DNA of 23,641 nucleotides from Candidatus Bathyarchaeota archaeon BA1 (GCA_001399805.1 LIHJ01000056.1:1-23641); one strand, 5' to 3'; counted from the stretch's first letter, positions 7,002 to 13,913 are shown. Translations and numbers: made by a program. Notes: generated from the sequence alone by a model not told the origin.

Positions 7002-8147
7002 CTAGCAGATGAGGATGGAGTACTCGCGTTTGTTGTAGGCAATGGCTGAGAGAATTTCCCTGGGCGTCAACCCAGCTCTCTCAAGATTTTCCATTACAAA
7101 CTCAGGATAGATAAGCTCCGCGAGGAGCGCTATCTTCGCGCCTTCACGAGCAACTTCTTTCATGGCGAAGGCTAGTTTACTTATAAGCCTTCCAGCCGCA
7201 TCATAGGGCATACGCTCGAGATAGGTTGGTATATGGGAAATGATTAGGTCGAACTCGCCGGTCAGAAAATTCTTCAGTTTAAGAACAGGCCATTTTTCAA
7301 ATTCAACGATGTCGGCCACGTTCGCCCTTTCAGCATTGCCCTTTGCAACACTCACCCAGTGCTCTTTATCAACCCCTACAATCCTGACCTTTACATCCCT
7401 TCTTGTTTGAAACTCCTGTTTTATCTCTTCCAGATCAATGTTATTCCTTTTGAGGAATTTTTGGAGTGCAAAATTGTAGGATATAGATCCTGGAGCAATG
7501 TTCTTCGCCATAATTCCTGCCTCTATAGAGATGGTGCCGTCCCAGCAGAGCGGGTTAAGCAAGCTTCCTTCTCCCTCCCATTTAATATGTGACAAGAGAC
7601 CTGAGACAACTGTGGGGCTGATCGCATGTCTTGGAATGACCCATCGGTAACCCCTTTCATTCAAATCCCCTGAGCAATTAATGCCTATCGCCAGCCCATC
7701 ATCATAAACGTAGGTTCTAACGGTGACATCAGGCGCCTCAAGGTTCACGCGTGGCCTGACGCCAGCTTCACCCTGATAACTGTTTATGACCCCCTGTCCA
7801 AGATGCTTCTCCATTTCAGGAGTCTTAAACGAGTGATAACCAGGCTCACTCTCAACCCTATAATTTTCAACCGCAAAACTTTCATTCCCATCAATGTAAT
7901 CCCTATAGGATAGATGCTCCGCAATGCTCTGCATATCTTCAAGCGTCTCCCACCTACCATCAAACAGTAGTATGGAGACTCGCTCAAGTACCCGAGCGCC
8001 ATAACAAAGTTTAGCTATATCACGCCTAGAACAATCAAGGAATAGCCGCCCAGGCTTAACTTCATATGGGTATCTCTGAATCAACCTCTCTATTTCTTCC
8101 TCAGCCAGTTCTTCAAAGTTTACAGGAGACTCGCATAGAACCTTCAT
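7002..8147 (-). CDS. THUMP-domain RNA methyltransferase-like protein (Trm14/RlmL family), altered active site
   Basis: The layout matches N2-guanine RNA methyltransferases of the Trm14/RlmL type: a ferredoxin-like/THUMP half (about residues 1-165, with FAVENYRVESEPGYHS and VNLEAPDVTVRTYVYDD) followed by a Rossmann methyltransferase half. After RGYRWVIPRHAISPTVVSGL comes NPLCWDGTISIEAGIMA, where the family has DP-x-C-G-S-G-T-I. VRIVGVDKEHWVSVAKGNA matches the cofactor-binding strand. Motif IV should read NPP(Y/F)G but here is DLIISHIPTYLER. Both changes hit SAM binding or catalysis, so the enzyme may be non-catalytic or may have a shifted specificity. The frame is intact over 381 codons, which argues for selection. 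ATG 8147 is preferred over an upstream TTG at 8153. A zinc-ribbon ORF ends 10 nt upstream on the same strand. Confidence 0.75.
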   Translation of the reverse strand: MKVLCESPVNFEELAEEEIERLIQRYPYEVKPGRLFLDCSRRDIAKLCYGARVLERVSILLFDGRWETLEDMQSIAEHLSYRDYIDGNESFAVENYRVESEPGYHSFKTPEMEKHLGQGVINSYQGEAGVRPRVNLEAPDVTVRTYVYDDGLAIGINCSGDLNERGYRWVIPRHAISPTVVSGLLSHIKWEGEGSLLNPLCWDGTISIEAGIMAKNIAPGSISYNFALQKFLKRNNIDLEEIKQEFQTRRDVKVRIVGVDKEHWVSVAKGNAERANVADIVEFEKWPVLKLKNFLTGEFDLIISHIPTYLERMPYDAAGRLISKLAFAMKEVAREGAKIALLAELIYPEFVMENLERAGLTPREILSAIAYNKREYSILIC

Positions 8148-8157
8148 TATCAAAAAC

Positions 8158-8378
8158 TATGGCGCAGTAGCACATAAGCTTTTTAACAGACCATAGATTT
8201 TTAACACAAGTTCAGGGCGTAATAAAGTCCCACAAAAATTACAGTAGTTAGACTCTGAAGGAATATGTCTCCCACATCTTAGACAAGTTAAGTATCGTTT
8301 GGGCAAAGAAGGGGAGACAAGAATCCAAAATCCATAGCCATGCTGACGTATTGTCGTCGTCCGCCAGCCATAACAACC
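8158..8378 (-). CDS. Small zinc-ribbon protein, start unclear
   Basis: A minus-strand frame ends at TAG 8158-8160 and contains RYLTCLRCGRHIPSESNY, then CNFCGTLLRPELVLKIY. The two CxxC knuckles, spaced by 11 residues, form a plain zinc ribbon. Upstream the same frame continues with a Trp/Tyr-rich stretch (IRQHGYGFWILVSPSLPK) to a stop at 8379-8381 without ATG or GTG; the only usual start inside is a TTG just before PKRYLTC. One extra base near PK would instead join it to a frame beginning at ATG 8371. The gene ends 10 nt before the methyltransferase, so the two may share a transcript. It may be a C-terminal remnant of a larger protein. Confidence 0.45.
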
Positions 8379-8730
8379 CTATGGATATTCCAATAAATGA
8401 TCGATGTCTTAGATAACGTAGCGATCGGAACTACCAGATGGATTATAGTTGACAAAACAGCTGAGAGCGAAAGCTAAGCTCAGCGACGCAGTAGTCGAAT
8501 TCCTTAGTAGCGCCAGCAGCTTTAAGCTTTCCAAGCATTTGCGTATCAGGCTTTTCCACCATGCCCTTTGTTGGGATGAGGGTCGTAAGCCTGTATCTAT
8601 AAGAGCCAATAAAGCCCTAAAGAGGGGGCCGATACCAAAATATTTTTGGTCCTTCAATCTAACATCGCCGTTTTTAAGCTGGTGGGTTAATGTAGGTTTG
8701 TAGGAAAAAGAAATCACATTTAAGACTTAG
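8379..8730. other. Gap with no supported gene
   Basis: Two ORFs of 84 and 102 codons lie here on opposite strands (8449-8703 plus and 8409-8717 minus), but neither product has a recognisable motif, a ribosome-binding site or a convincing composition. Another minus-strand frame has a short protein-like run (MVEKPDTQMLGKLKAAG and YCVAELSFRSQ, around 8455-8570), so the stretch may be the relic of a gene. Nothing more can be said. Confidence 0.3.
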
Positions 8731-8740
8731 TATATTAATA
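8731..8740 (+). promoter_or_regulatory. Possible TATA box for the thioredoxin-like gene
   Basis: TATATTAATA sits in an AT-rich stretch about 120 nt upstream of the thioredoxin-like CDS and 75 nt before a 13-codon leader ORF. It is the best TATA-like element between 8,200 and 8,860. Confidence 0.35.
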
Positions 8741-8805
8741 ATAACTTTGACAGAAAAAGAAGGGAGAGGATTAGCATAAATTCGGGTCTAGAGAGGTTTA
8801 AGGTC

Positions 8806-8847
8806 ATGCTTCCCGAGTTTATTGTGAGAATGGGAAAAGCAGGTTGA
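8806..8847 (+). CDS. Possible 13-codon leader ORF, MLPEFIVRMGKAG
   Basis: ATG 8806 opens a 13-codon frame that closes with TGA 8845-8847, immediately before the GGAGGTGA ribosome-binding site of the thioredoxin-like gene. The same frame is open upstream to 8731 (SGLERFKVMLPEF reads like protein) but offers no ordinary start there. It could be a leader peptide giving translational coupling, the tail of a decayed gene, or chance. Confidence 0.25.
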   Translation: MLPEFIVRMGKAG

Positions 8848-8860
8848 GGAGGTGAGAGTG

Positions 8861-9124
8861 GTGGGAGAGGCATATATCGAAATGTTTACTTCCCCCGGAT
8901 GCGCTAACTGCCCAGCGGTTAAGAAGATGCTAAAGGAAATGGTAAGCGAGTTGAAGGGCGACATCACCATTGAGGAAGTGGACATCACCGTGGACCCAAC
9001 GAGGGCGGCTCAATACGGTCTGATGTCGGTTCCAGCGGTCGCCATCAACGGCATCCTCAAGTTTGTTGGAGTGCCAAAGAAGGAGGAGCTGAAGAAGGCG
9101 ATAGTTGAGGAGCTGGAGGCATAA
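8861..9124 (+). CDS. Thioredoxin/glutaredoxin-like redox protein, CANC motif
   Basis: This is a compact thioredoxin-fold protein of 87 residues. It has FTSPGCANCPAVKKML near the N-terminus with a CxxC redox pair (Cys14 and Cys17 from this start), the cis-Pro loop SVPAVAING, and FVGVPKKEELKKAI at the end. The size, and CANC in place of CGPC, match the archaeal small thioredoxins/glutaredoxin-like proteins (MTH895 type). These accept electrons from thioredoxin reductase, so the TrxR at 1,926 is a candidate partner. Three in-frame GTG codons (8852, 8858, 8861) can start it. GTG 8861 is preferred because the strong GGAGGTGA at 8848-8855 then lies 5 nt upstream, whereas it overlaps GTG 8852. Confidence 0.85.
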   Translation: MGEAYIEMFTSPGCANCPAVKKMLKEMVSELKGDITIEEVDITVDPTRAAQYGLMSVPAVAINGILKFVGVPKKEELKKAIVEELEA

Positions 9125-9246
9125 AGAAGGAAAATTTGGCTCTAATTTTCGGCTCTGTCGCTAATCGGGTGATTTTGTAGAAAGCTGTATTTTACTGCTG
9201 ACCCCCACGGATAAAGGGAAGATGTATGTGCGCAGTTTTGTCTATT

Positions 9247-9471
9247 TCAGCCTTTAGTAAGCTTTTCAATTGTCTCAAAACCGAATTCAGAGAGTTCCAT
9301 GTAATCCTTGGGATCAAGAAGCCTAGCTACAACCATTCTAGAAGCTATCCTAACGAGGTCCGCCCTAGCCTCTATCAAGGCTCCCTTTTGTTCTGAGGTT
9401 AGTCCCTCTTTCATTAGCCACTCCACGAGCCTTTTGTCAATGTCCTTTAACTCCTCTATAACCTTCATCAT
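9247..9471 (-). CDS. Small acidic helical protein, unknown function
   Basis: A 74-residue soluble, all-helix product starts MMKVIEELKDIDKRLVEWLM and contains LTSEQKGALIEARADLVRIA. There are no cysteines and no membrane segment. A GGGGT element lies 6 nt before the ATG pair at 9471/9468. The heptad-like spacing of Leu/Ile suggests a coiled-coil or helical hairpin. It is a lone minus-strand gene between the thioredoxin-like gene and a broken peptidase. No family is recognised; clean codon structure and a proper ribosome-binding site make it likely to be real. Confidence 0.55.
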   Translation of the reverse strand: MMKVIEELKDIDKRLVEWLMKEGLTSEQKGALIEARADLVRIASRMVVARLLDPKDYMELSEFGFETIEKLTKG

Positions 9472-9615
9472 CTATACCCCTTTAGACTTTATACTCATAT
9501 GGATAAATATGTTATGGCACAAGCATTATTCAAATCATGATTAAACAAAACACCTCAATATTAAGAAAACATAAATTTAATGGATTAGATGCGATAAGCC
9601 ATAAAATGGAGAAAA

Positions 9616-10133
9616 TTAAAAGTATTTTGGAGTGTTCTTGGTGGCTGTGATTGCCAGCTTGACAGCGTATTCTACGTCGCTGAGACTCAACATGGACGCT
9701 GGGCTATGAATGTATCGGGTGGGAATCGATATCACCCCACTTGGAACGCCTTCCTTAGTCAAGGAGATTCTCGCTGCGTCGGTGGCATCGGTAAACCCGT
9801 TTCCAATTGATACGGAATATTGCTTTCTTCCGCTGCATCAATTAAGAGCCTCAGCACTTTTGGATGGGTGATTAAGCCTAAATCCGCCACGGTCAGGGAA
9901 GGACCCTTCCTCATTTTTATGGGAGCCTCCACCTCCTTTACACCAGGGATGTCCCCGGCCCACCGTTACGTCTAAGGCTATGCCACATCTGGGTAAAATT
10001 GGAATGCGGCTATGGTGGCTCCTCTCAACCCAACCTCCTCTTGTATGGTCCCCACAGCATAAACGGTGCAATCCACACTCAGGAGATTTTTCATGGTCTC
10101 GATTAGGGCAGCGCAACCCACGCGATTGTCAAA
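9616..10133 (-). pseudogene. M42-family aminopeptidase/endoglucanase, truncated and frameshifted
   Basis: M42 metallopeptidases are large tetrahedral aminopeptidases. Joined frames give their C-terminal half: [110 protein letters not shown], then ISIPTRYIHSP and a stop at 9616-9618. The metal-binding Asp (DNR), the catalytic Glu pair (QEEVG) and the late His (YIHSP) are recognisable. At least three frame breaks occur: after PDVA (about 9972), at a G-run near 9957, and at the A3 run 9793-9795 (plus strand). Nothing upstream of FDNRVG matches, so the N-terminal half with the first His ligand is lost. It is a true remnant even if some indels are sequencing errors. Confidence 0.8.
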
Positions 10134-10253
10134 TTATTGGAGCAACCCTATTGATATCTGGGCTATATATCTTAGCCCAAGAGGGGTTTAATGCTACACG
10201 AGTTGACTAAATTGGGAAAATTGACCTACTTTAGAATTAATGTGTTGGAAAAT

Positions 10254-10262
10254 ATTATATAT
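10254..10262 (+). promoter_or_regulatory. TATA box for the DUF2330-type gene
   Basis: ATTATATAT lies 35 nt before GTG 10297. Expected initiation near 10285 would leave a short leader that still contains the GGTGAGGG ribosome-binding site. Confidence 0.5.
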
Positions 10263-10296
10263 GGAGGGGCAACTTCCATTTTGGTGAGGGTTCTAT

Positions 10297-11343
10297 GTGA
10301 GAAGACCCTTTAGATTTGAGCTTACGATTTTCGCGTTCGTCTTTCTCTTATCGACCCCCACGGTCGTTTACGCTGATAGGGGTATGATTCCCATACAACC
10401 TGAGGTTTCAGTTTATGAGCCTGGACAGAAGGCAATCATTGCGTGGAATGGAAGGGAAGAAATATTGATTCTTTCCACGGATGTGCTGTCAAATGGTGAA
10501 ACATTTGTCCTCGAGATGCTTCCTTTACCCTCAAATCCCAGTAGAGTGGAGCTTGCGAGTTTCAAATCGTTCGAGGAAATCAATAAAAAGATTTGGGGAA
10601 GGGGCTTCAAGACGTATGGAGAAAGATCCCTTAAAGTAGAAGAAGGGGTGGAGATAGTCTTCCGCGAGAAAATCGGCACCCACGACATCACCATCGTCAA
10701 GGCTGCCGATACCTCGGAGCTCGTGAGGTGGATGACCGTTTTTCTGCGAAACAGCAACATCACCAAAGAAGTTTCTCTGCAAAACTTTGAGCCTGTTGTT
10801 GAGGACTACATGGCGAGAGGATTCAGATACTATGTTCTTGACATAATAACGGTTTCTCCGGAGCAGAGGAGCGTCGAACCCATACTTTACAGGTTTAACA
10901 CGAGTTTCCTATATTACCCCCTTAAGATCACCAGCCCAGTCGGTGGAAACACGCAGATAACATTGTTCATTCTCACTGAGGGCTCAATCCAAGATGGATA
11001 TCACCCACTTAGAATGGCAGGCTATCAAACCCCAAATGGATGGGAGCCGATAAAGATTTGGCTCTCAAGCGGTGAACTCTCAAAAATAGACATCAGGATA
11101 GGAGGACTCTTAAATGATGGCGCTTGGCTGACTGTCTTAACATATAACGGCAGGCTCGACGCGCTCACAGACGACCTGATGATTGCCGAAGAAGCCATTA
11201 CCCCTACAAACCAAGGAAGTACTCCTTTAGGGTTCATAATCGCCTTGTCCGTTATCCTCGGAGCAACATGCACCTTAGCCGGCGTAGTCACCACCTTCCT
11301 GATAATGCGCTCAAAAGAGAGGGCGAAACACCAGACGCATTGA
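10297..11343 (+). CDS. DUF2330-type secreted, membrane-anchored protein
   Basis: The 348-residue protein starts with a signal peptide (RFELTIFAFVFLLSTPTVV, then AYAD-like YADRG) and ends with a transmembrane helix (LGFIIALSVILGATCTLAGV) followed by a basic tail, so the bulk should face the outside. The mature start, RGMIPIQPEVSVYEPGQKA, IIAWNGREEILILSTDV and EMLPLPSNPSRVELASF, closely follows the pattern of DUF2330, a family of extracytoplasmic proteins of unknown function best known from bacteria. No catalytic residues can be named. GTG 10297 has a GGTGAGGG ribosome-binding site and a TATA box upstream. It stands alone on the plus strand. The membrane topology and length are as expected for a complete gene. 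Confidence 0.75.
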   Translation: MRRPFRFELTIFAFVFLLSTPTVVYADRGMIPIQPEVSVYEPGQKAIIAWNGREEILILSTDVLSNGETFVLEMLPLPSNPSRVELASFKSFEEINKKIWGRGFKTYGERSLKVEEGVEIVFREKIGTHDITIVKAADTSELVRWMTVFLRNSNITKEVSLQNFEPVVEDYMARGFRYYVLDIITVSPEQRSVEPILYRFNTSFLYYPLKITSPVGGNTQITLFILTEGSIQDGYHPLRMAGYQTPNGWEPIKIWLSSGELSKIDIRIGGLLNDGAWLTVLTYNGRLDALTDDLMIAEEAITPTNQGSTPLGFIIALSVILGATCTLAGVVTTFLIMRSKERAKHQTH

Positions 11344-11385
11344 ATCAGCATAATCTTAGAGATGATTACATGGAATTACATTTGA

Positions 11386-11520
11386 TTGGATGGACTGTAT
11401 CATTTAGTGATTGCATGGTTTGCTATGTATATAGTGATGATAACTTCTATGATTAGGGATTACCTAAAAAAGAGAAGAAATAAAAGATGTGGGCGATCTA
11501 TCAAATCAAATAAGGCTTGA
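11386..11520 (+). CDS. Small single-span membrane protein, 44 residues
   Basis: From TTG 11386 a frame of 44 codons reads MDGLYHLVIAWFAMYIVMI then TSMIRDYLKKRRNKRC and ends at TGA 11518-11520. It has one hydrophobic helix and a strongly basic tail, a positive-inside arrangement with the C-terminus in the cytoplasm. The TTG directly follows an in-frame TGA and no clear ribosome-binding site is seen; a GTG at 11404 is an alternative. It could belong with the preceding surface protein, 42 nt upstream. No family is recognised. Confidence 0.35.
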   Translation: MDGLYHLVIAWFAMYIVMITSMIRDYLKKRRNKRCGRSIKSNKA

Positions 11521-11620
11521 CTTCTCCATTCATCACTTATTTTTAATCCTTAGGGATTGTTCCATGTCTTTAGCTATGGAAGGCTTGTTTAAGGTGCGTG
11601 AGTGATCAGATACGAAAGAT

Positions 11621-11628
11621 TTTATAGA
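11621..11628 (+). promoter_or_regulatory. Possible TATA box for the GNAT gene
   Basis: TTTATAGA lies about 50 nt before the likely start of the acetyltransferase and is preceded by CGAAAGA, a purine-rich BRE-like stretch. Confidence 0.45.
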
Positions 11629-11675
11629 TTTTCCTAGTGAAATAACAAAACTTGGAAGTCGTGGGTGGCGATTCA

Positions 11676-12149
11676 TTGCGTATGAGGGCTTCGAGGGCAA
11701 CTGAAGGAGATGCCTACGCCATAGCGGAGATATCCTCAGAAGTAGCTGAAGAGGGCATTGTTAGAGAGTTCAAGCCCGAAGAGGTGAATGGGCTTCTGTC
11801 CAATGAAGGCTATTACATCGTGGTGGGGAAGCTTGACGAAGAAGTCGTTGGTTATGTCCTATCAACCTACTCTTGGGGCAAGCTACACGTTCTGGATATA
11901 GCGGTGAGGAAGAGCAAAAGGAGGATGGGCATGGGGAAGATGCTCGTTAAACACCTGATCTCCCACGCTGTAGAGAGGGGGCTTCCAGAGGTTTACTGCG
12001 AAGTAAAAGCCAAAAACATTCCTGCGCTGAACTTGTTTACTAGCCTGGGGTTCAAATTCAAGCTATTCTCTACGCTCGTCGAGGGAGGTTTTTACGGTCT
12101 TTACCTGCCAATCCAAGCCTTCCACGAGGTGCTGCCGCCTTCTAGATAG
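11676..12149 (+). CDS. GNAT-family N-acetyltransferase
   Basis: GNAT enzymes move an acetyl group from acetyl-CoA to an amine. The acetyl-CoA pyrophosphate loop is present as VRKSKRRMGMGKMLVKHL, with the R-x-x-G-x-G pattern. Strand beta4 is LHVLDIAVRK, and the C-terminal ENIPALNLYxxxGF-like element is NIPALNLFTSLGFKFK. This layout is that of RimI-like protein or small-molecule acetyltransferases; the substrate cannot be told. TTG 11676 lies 7 nt after a GGTGG ribosome-binding site. ATG 11682 would also work, giving an N-terminus MRASRATEGDAYAIAEI. A start at TTG 11652 seems too far upstream. The gene stands alone. Confidence 0.85.
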   Translation: MRMRASRATEGDAYAIAEISSEVAEEGIVREFKPEEVNGLLSNEGYYIVVGKLDEEVVGYVLSTYSWGKLHVLDIAVRKSKRRMGMGKMLVKHLISHAVERGLPEVYCEVKAKNIPALNLFTSLGFKFKLFSTLVEGGFYGLYLPIQAFHEVLPPSR

Positions 12150-12310
12150 GTGTTAATGTCTCTCATTTCACTACTGGAAGATTATGAGGCTTTAAAAGGA
12201 TAGGGCGCCATAACCAACGCTTTGCGCTAGGAAATAGGTCATCACCCTCACTCGAACCCTCACATTCATTGACGCTTTGCCGACATGAATATGGTAAACC
12301 GTTAGTATTT

Positions 12311-12730
12311 TTAAGATCGGTTCATTATTTTCTTAATGTCTTTAATGTATTCTTCAGCTTTTTGAATCTCCTCTCTAACCTCATCTATTAGATATTCCCC
12401 GTCGTAGAAGCACCTTTCATGAAGGTGATGCTCCCTTGCACCGTACCTTTCACGTAACCCCATCGCCTTAACCTGAGGGTCTTTAAACCCAAGGGAAGCA
12501 AGGGCAAGCCTTCCAGCTCTATGGGACTTGATCTCCTCTTCAGTCAGACCTTTGGTTAGAAGTAGAGCGTTTGTGGCTTGGAGAACCGCATTCCAGGCTT
12601 TCTCAGCCGCATCTCTAATAATAACATCACTTTTCTCCCTTACCCCTCTCTCAAATTCAGCCGTTGCGGCCTCAGCAAATTTCTTAGCCTCAGAGAAATA
12701 GTAATTGACCCTTTCTAGTTCACTCGTTAC
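12311..12730 (-). CDS. PaREP1/HEPN-like helical protein lacking a canonical start
   Basis: A minus-strand frame of about 139 codons encodes a helical protein with ELERVNYYFSEAKKFAEAA, RDAAEKAWNAVLQATNALLL, LTEEEIKSHRAGRLALASLG, ERYGAREHHLHERCFYDGEY and EIQKAEEYIKDIKKIM, ending at TAA 12311-12313. The AAEKAWNAVLQATNALL helix and the later basic His-rich helix resemble PaREP1-type proteins, a HEPN-related family common in Crenarchaeota. The frame has no ATG, GTG or TTG between an upstream stop and the conserved region. An ATG does lie at 12732-12730, one base out of frame; one extra base after it (ATG T.A ACG) would restore a normal gene. It is therefore a sequencing contraction, a non-standard start or an early pseudogene. 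Confidence 0.6.
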   Translation of the reverse strand, partial: VTSELERVNYYFSEAKKFAEAATAEFERGVREKSDVIIRDAAEKAWNAVLQATNALLLTKGLTEEEIKSHRAGRLALASLGFKDPQVKAMGLRERYGAREHHLHERCFYDGEYLIDEVREEIQKAEEYIKDIKKIMNRS

Positions 12731-12784
12731 ATAAAGTCCCTTAACTCTTAACTAACGCTCTTTTGCTTTTAAGATTATCTGACA

Positions 12785-12840
12785 TGGCGCCGGGGAGGGA
12801 TTTGAACCTCGATGGAACGATTAGGAGGTTCAAACCCTCC
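12785..12840 (-). repeat. tRNA 3'-end fragment within an inverted repeat
   Basis: On the minus strand 12785-12810 reads as the end of a tRNA: T-arm GAGGTTCAAATCCCTC, an acceptor strand CCCCGGC, G73 and CCA. No GCCGGGG partner for the acceptor lies upstream, so it is not a complete tRNA. The plus strand shows why it looks longer: TTTGAACCTC (12801-12810) is repeated in inverted orientation as GAGGTTCAAA (12825-12834), with a 14-nt loop; the outer arms extend the match with one extra A. Acceptor and G73 resemble the tRNA-Ser about 110 bp away. A 3' tRNA piece is the usual scar of tRNA-targeted integration, but it may also be a decaying tRNA gene. Confidence 0.5.
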
Positions 12841-12922
12841 ACCGCATACGTGGTATCCGATAGGAAAAGACTCAAAACAGAACTGTTTAGTCAAAATTGG
12901 CACAGAAAATCCTCTTTTATGA

Positions 12923-13066
12923 TGGCGCCGGGAGTGGGATTCGAACCCACGAGGCCTTTTCGGGCCACAGGCTCTCCAGCCAAGGGCTCAAGGCCTGCGC
13001 ATTATCCACTCTGCCTACGGGATGTAAGACGTATGTCTAACGATTATCCCGGCATGTCATCCCGGC
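12923..13066 (-). tRNA. tRNA-Ser(UGA) with two introns
   Basis: Removing two inserts gives a clean 88-nt type II tRNA with encoded CCA: acceptor GCCGGGA/TCCCGGC, D-stem GCA/TGC, anticodon stem CAGGC/GCCTG with loop CTTGAGA (anticodon TGA at 12990-12988), a long variable arm GGCC-CGAAAA-GGCC, T-arm GTGGG-TTCGAAT-CCCAC, and G73, the archaeal serine discriminator. The 13-nt insert at 12974-12986 is at the canonical 37/38 site; its bulge-helix-bulge is weak (one U-U mismatch). The 43-nt insert, about 13016-13058, falls between positions 8 and 9 and has a perfect 4-bp core, CGGG with CCCG, between 3-nt bulges. It contains a second copy of GCCGGGAT, the tRNA 5' end. Boundaries can shift by one base. 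Confidence 0.85.
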
Positions 13067-13108
13067 ACCAATGGACAAGTTCATCTAATTCACTCCATCT
13101 TAAAATGT

Positions 13109-13742
13109 TTACTTGAGGAGTTCCCCTAAATGTCTTTTTGCCATTTTAGAAAATGAAGTTATCACAACAATTCTTAATTGAGGATGGTTCTTAAGTAATA
13201 AGCCTATTTTCCTTGCTACACTCTTCCAGTATTTCTCTGTACCTATGCCCATTACTTCAATTATTTTGGGTTTGATTCCTTGAATTAAAAATCAGGATAA
13301 TAGGCATGATAACCACATTCAAGTCTAGGTTCAACAGAGTATACGATGCCGTTTGATGAAAGGAAATTTGCTACTTTAAGTTCAAGAATGTACTTATACT
13401 TCACAAGCTCATTCTTCATTCCCTCAAGCCGTTTCTTGAAACCATCTTCACCTAAATTCTCTAGAGAGATACTTCCACCTTTTGACCGGCTTTTAGCGAG
13501 CTTTTTATCGATCGTTTGCTTGAATTCTTTGTCCGTGTTGTAACGTTGTCTAAAAGCTTTACTCCCAAGCTTAGCTACTTCAGTAATCTTCTTGTAATTA
13601 ACCTTATGTCCTTTCCAAGAATTACGCATTTTTCACGCAATTCAGGATCATTACGAAATCTGTTCCAAAAAGCTTCGGCACCTTTTCGACCAATTTTTGA
13701 AATAAAACTCAGTTGTTCTTTCCAAAGCTTAAGCTTCCTTGC
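13109..13742 (-). pseudogene. PD-(D/E)XK/Vsr-like endonuclease, frame-broken
   Basis: Three frames join into one protein if one base is added at the run 13629-13633 (five T on the plus strand) and one at 13287-13291 (five A). The N-terminal part has short repeated DNA-binding-like helices: GRKGAEAFWNRFRNDPEL, AKLGSKAFRQRYNTDKEF and GEDGFKKRLEGM. The C-terminal part looks like a nuclease: LELKVANFLSSNGIVYSVEP, GYHAYYPDF, KPKIIEVMGIGTEKYWKS and LRIVVITSFSKMAKRHL. PDF and IIEV would be the D and E-x-x catalytic pair of a PD-(D/E)XK fold, as in Vsr-like and EDxHD homing endonucleases. The upstream frame closes at 13743-13745 with no start. The gene ends 43 bp before the 5' end of the intron-bearing tRNA-Ser. 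Confidence 0.6.
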
Positions 13743-13791
13743 TTATTCCTAATATCACCTTGAATAAAATTTCTTGGTCATCAGTATATCA

Positions 13792-13826
13792 TGTGAAATG
13801 TAGCGAAAAGGGCGAAGAATTTCACA
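13792..13826. repeat. Short inverted repeat upstream of the AN1-M50 gene
   Basis: TGTGAAAT (13792-13799) is matched by ATTTCACA (13819-13826) across 19 nt. It lies in the intergenic region between the nuclease remnant and the TATA-like elements of the next gene, so it could be an operator or a hairpin. No regulator is implied by its neighbours. Confidence 0.3.
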
Positions 13827-13883
13827 AGTCACTTCGTATGATTCTATTCAGCGATTTAAAAAATAGCTCAGCCATCCCAGCGC

Positions 13884-13913
13884 TATAAAAGATGTAGTTA
13901 AAAACATTTAAAT
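13884..13913 (+). promoter_or_regulatory. TATA-like elements for the AN1-M50 gene
   Basis: Two candidates occur: TATAAAA at 13884-13890 and TTTAAAT at 13907-13913. The second would place initiation near 13937, about 24 nt before GTG 13961; the first would give a leader of about 45 nt. Confidence 0.4.

Noticed and set aside
12785..12870. A complete second tRNA (for example Gln with anticodon UUG, from stem GGAGG/CCTCC)
   Set aside because: Hairpins resembling D, anticodon and T arms can be drawn, but no 5' acceptor strand pairs with CCCCGGC and the T-stem has mismatches. The 'anticodon stem' is the inverted copy of the T-arm.
12763..13116. 117-codon plus-strand ORF
   Set aside because: It runs antisense across the tRNA-Ser gene and the tRNA fragment. 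The apparent protein (VGFEPTRP) is the well-known false translation of tRNA T-arms.
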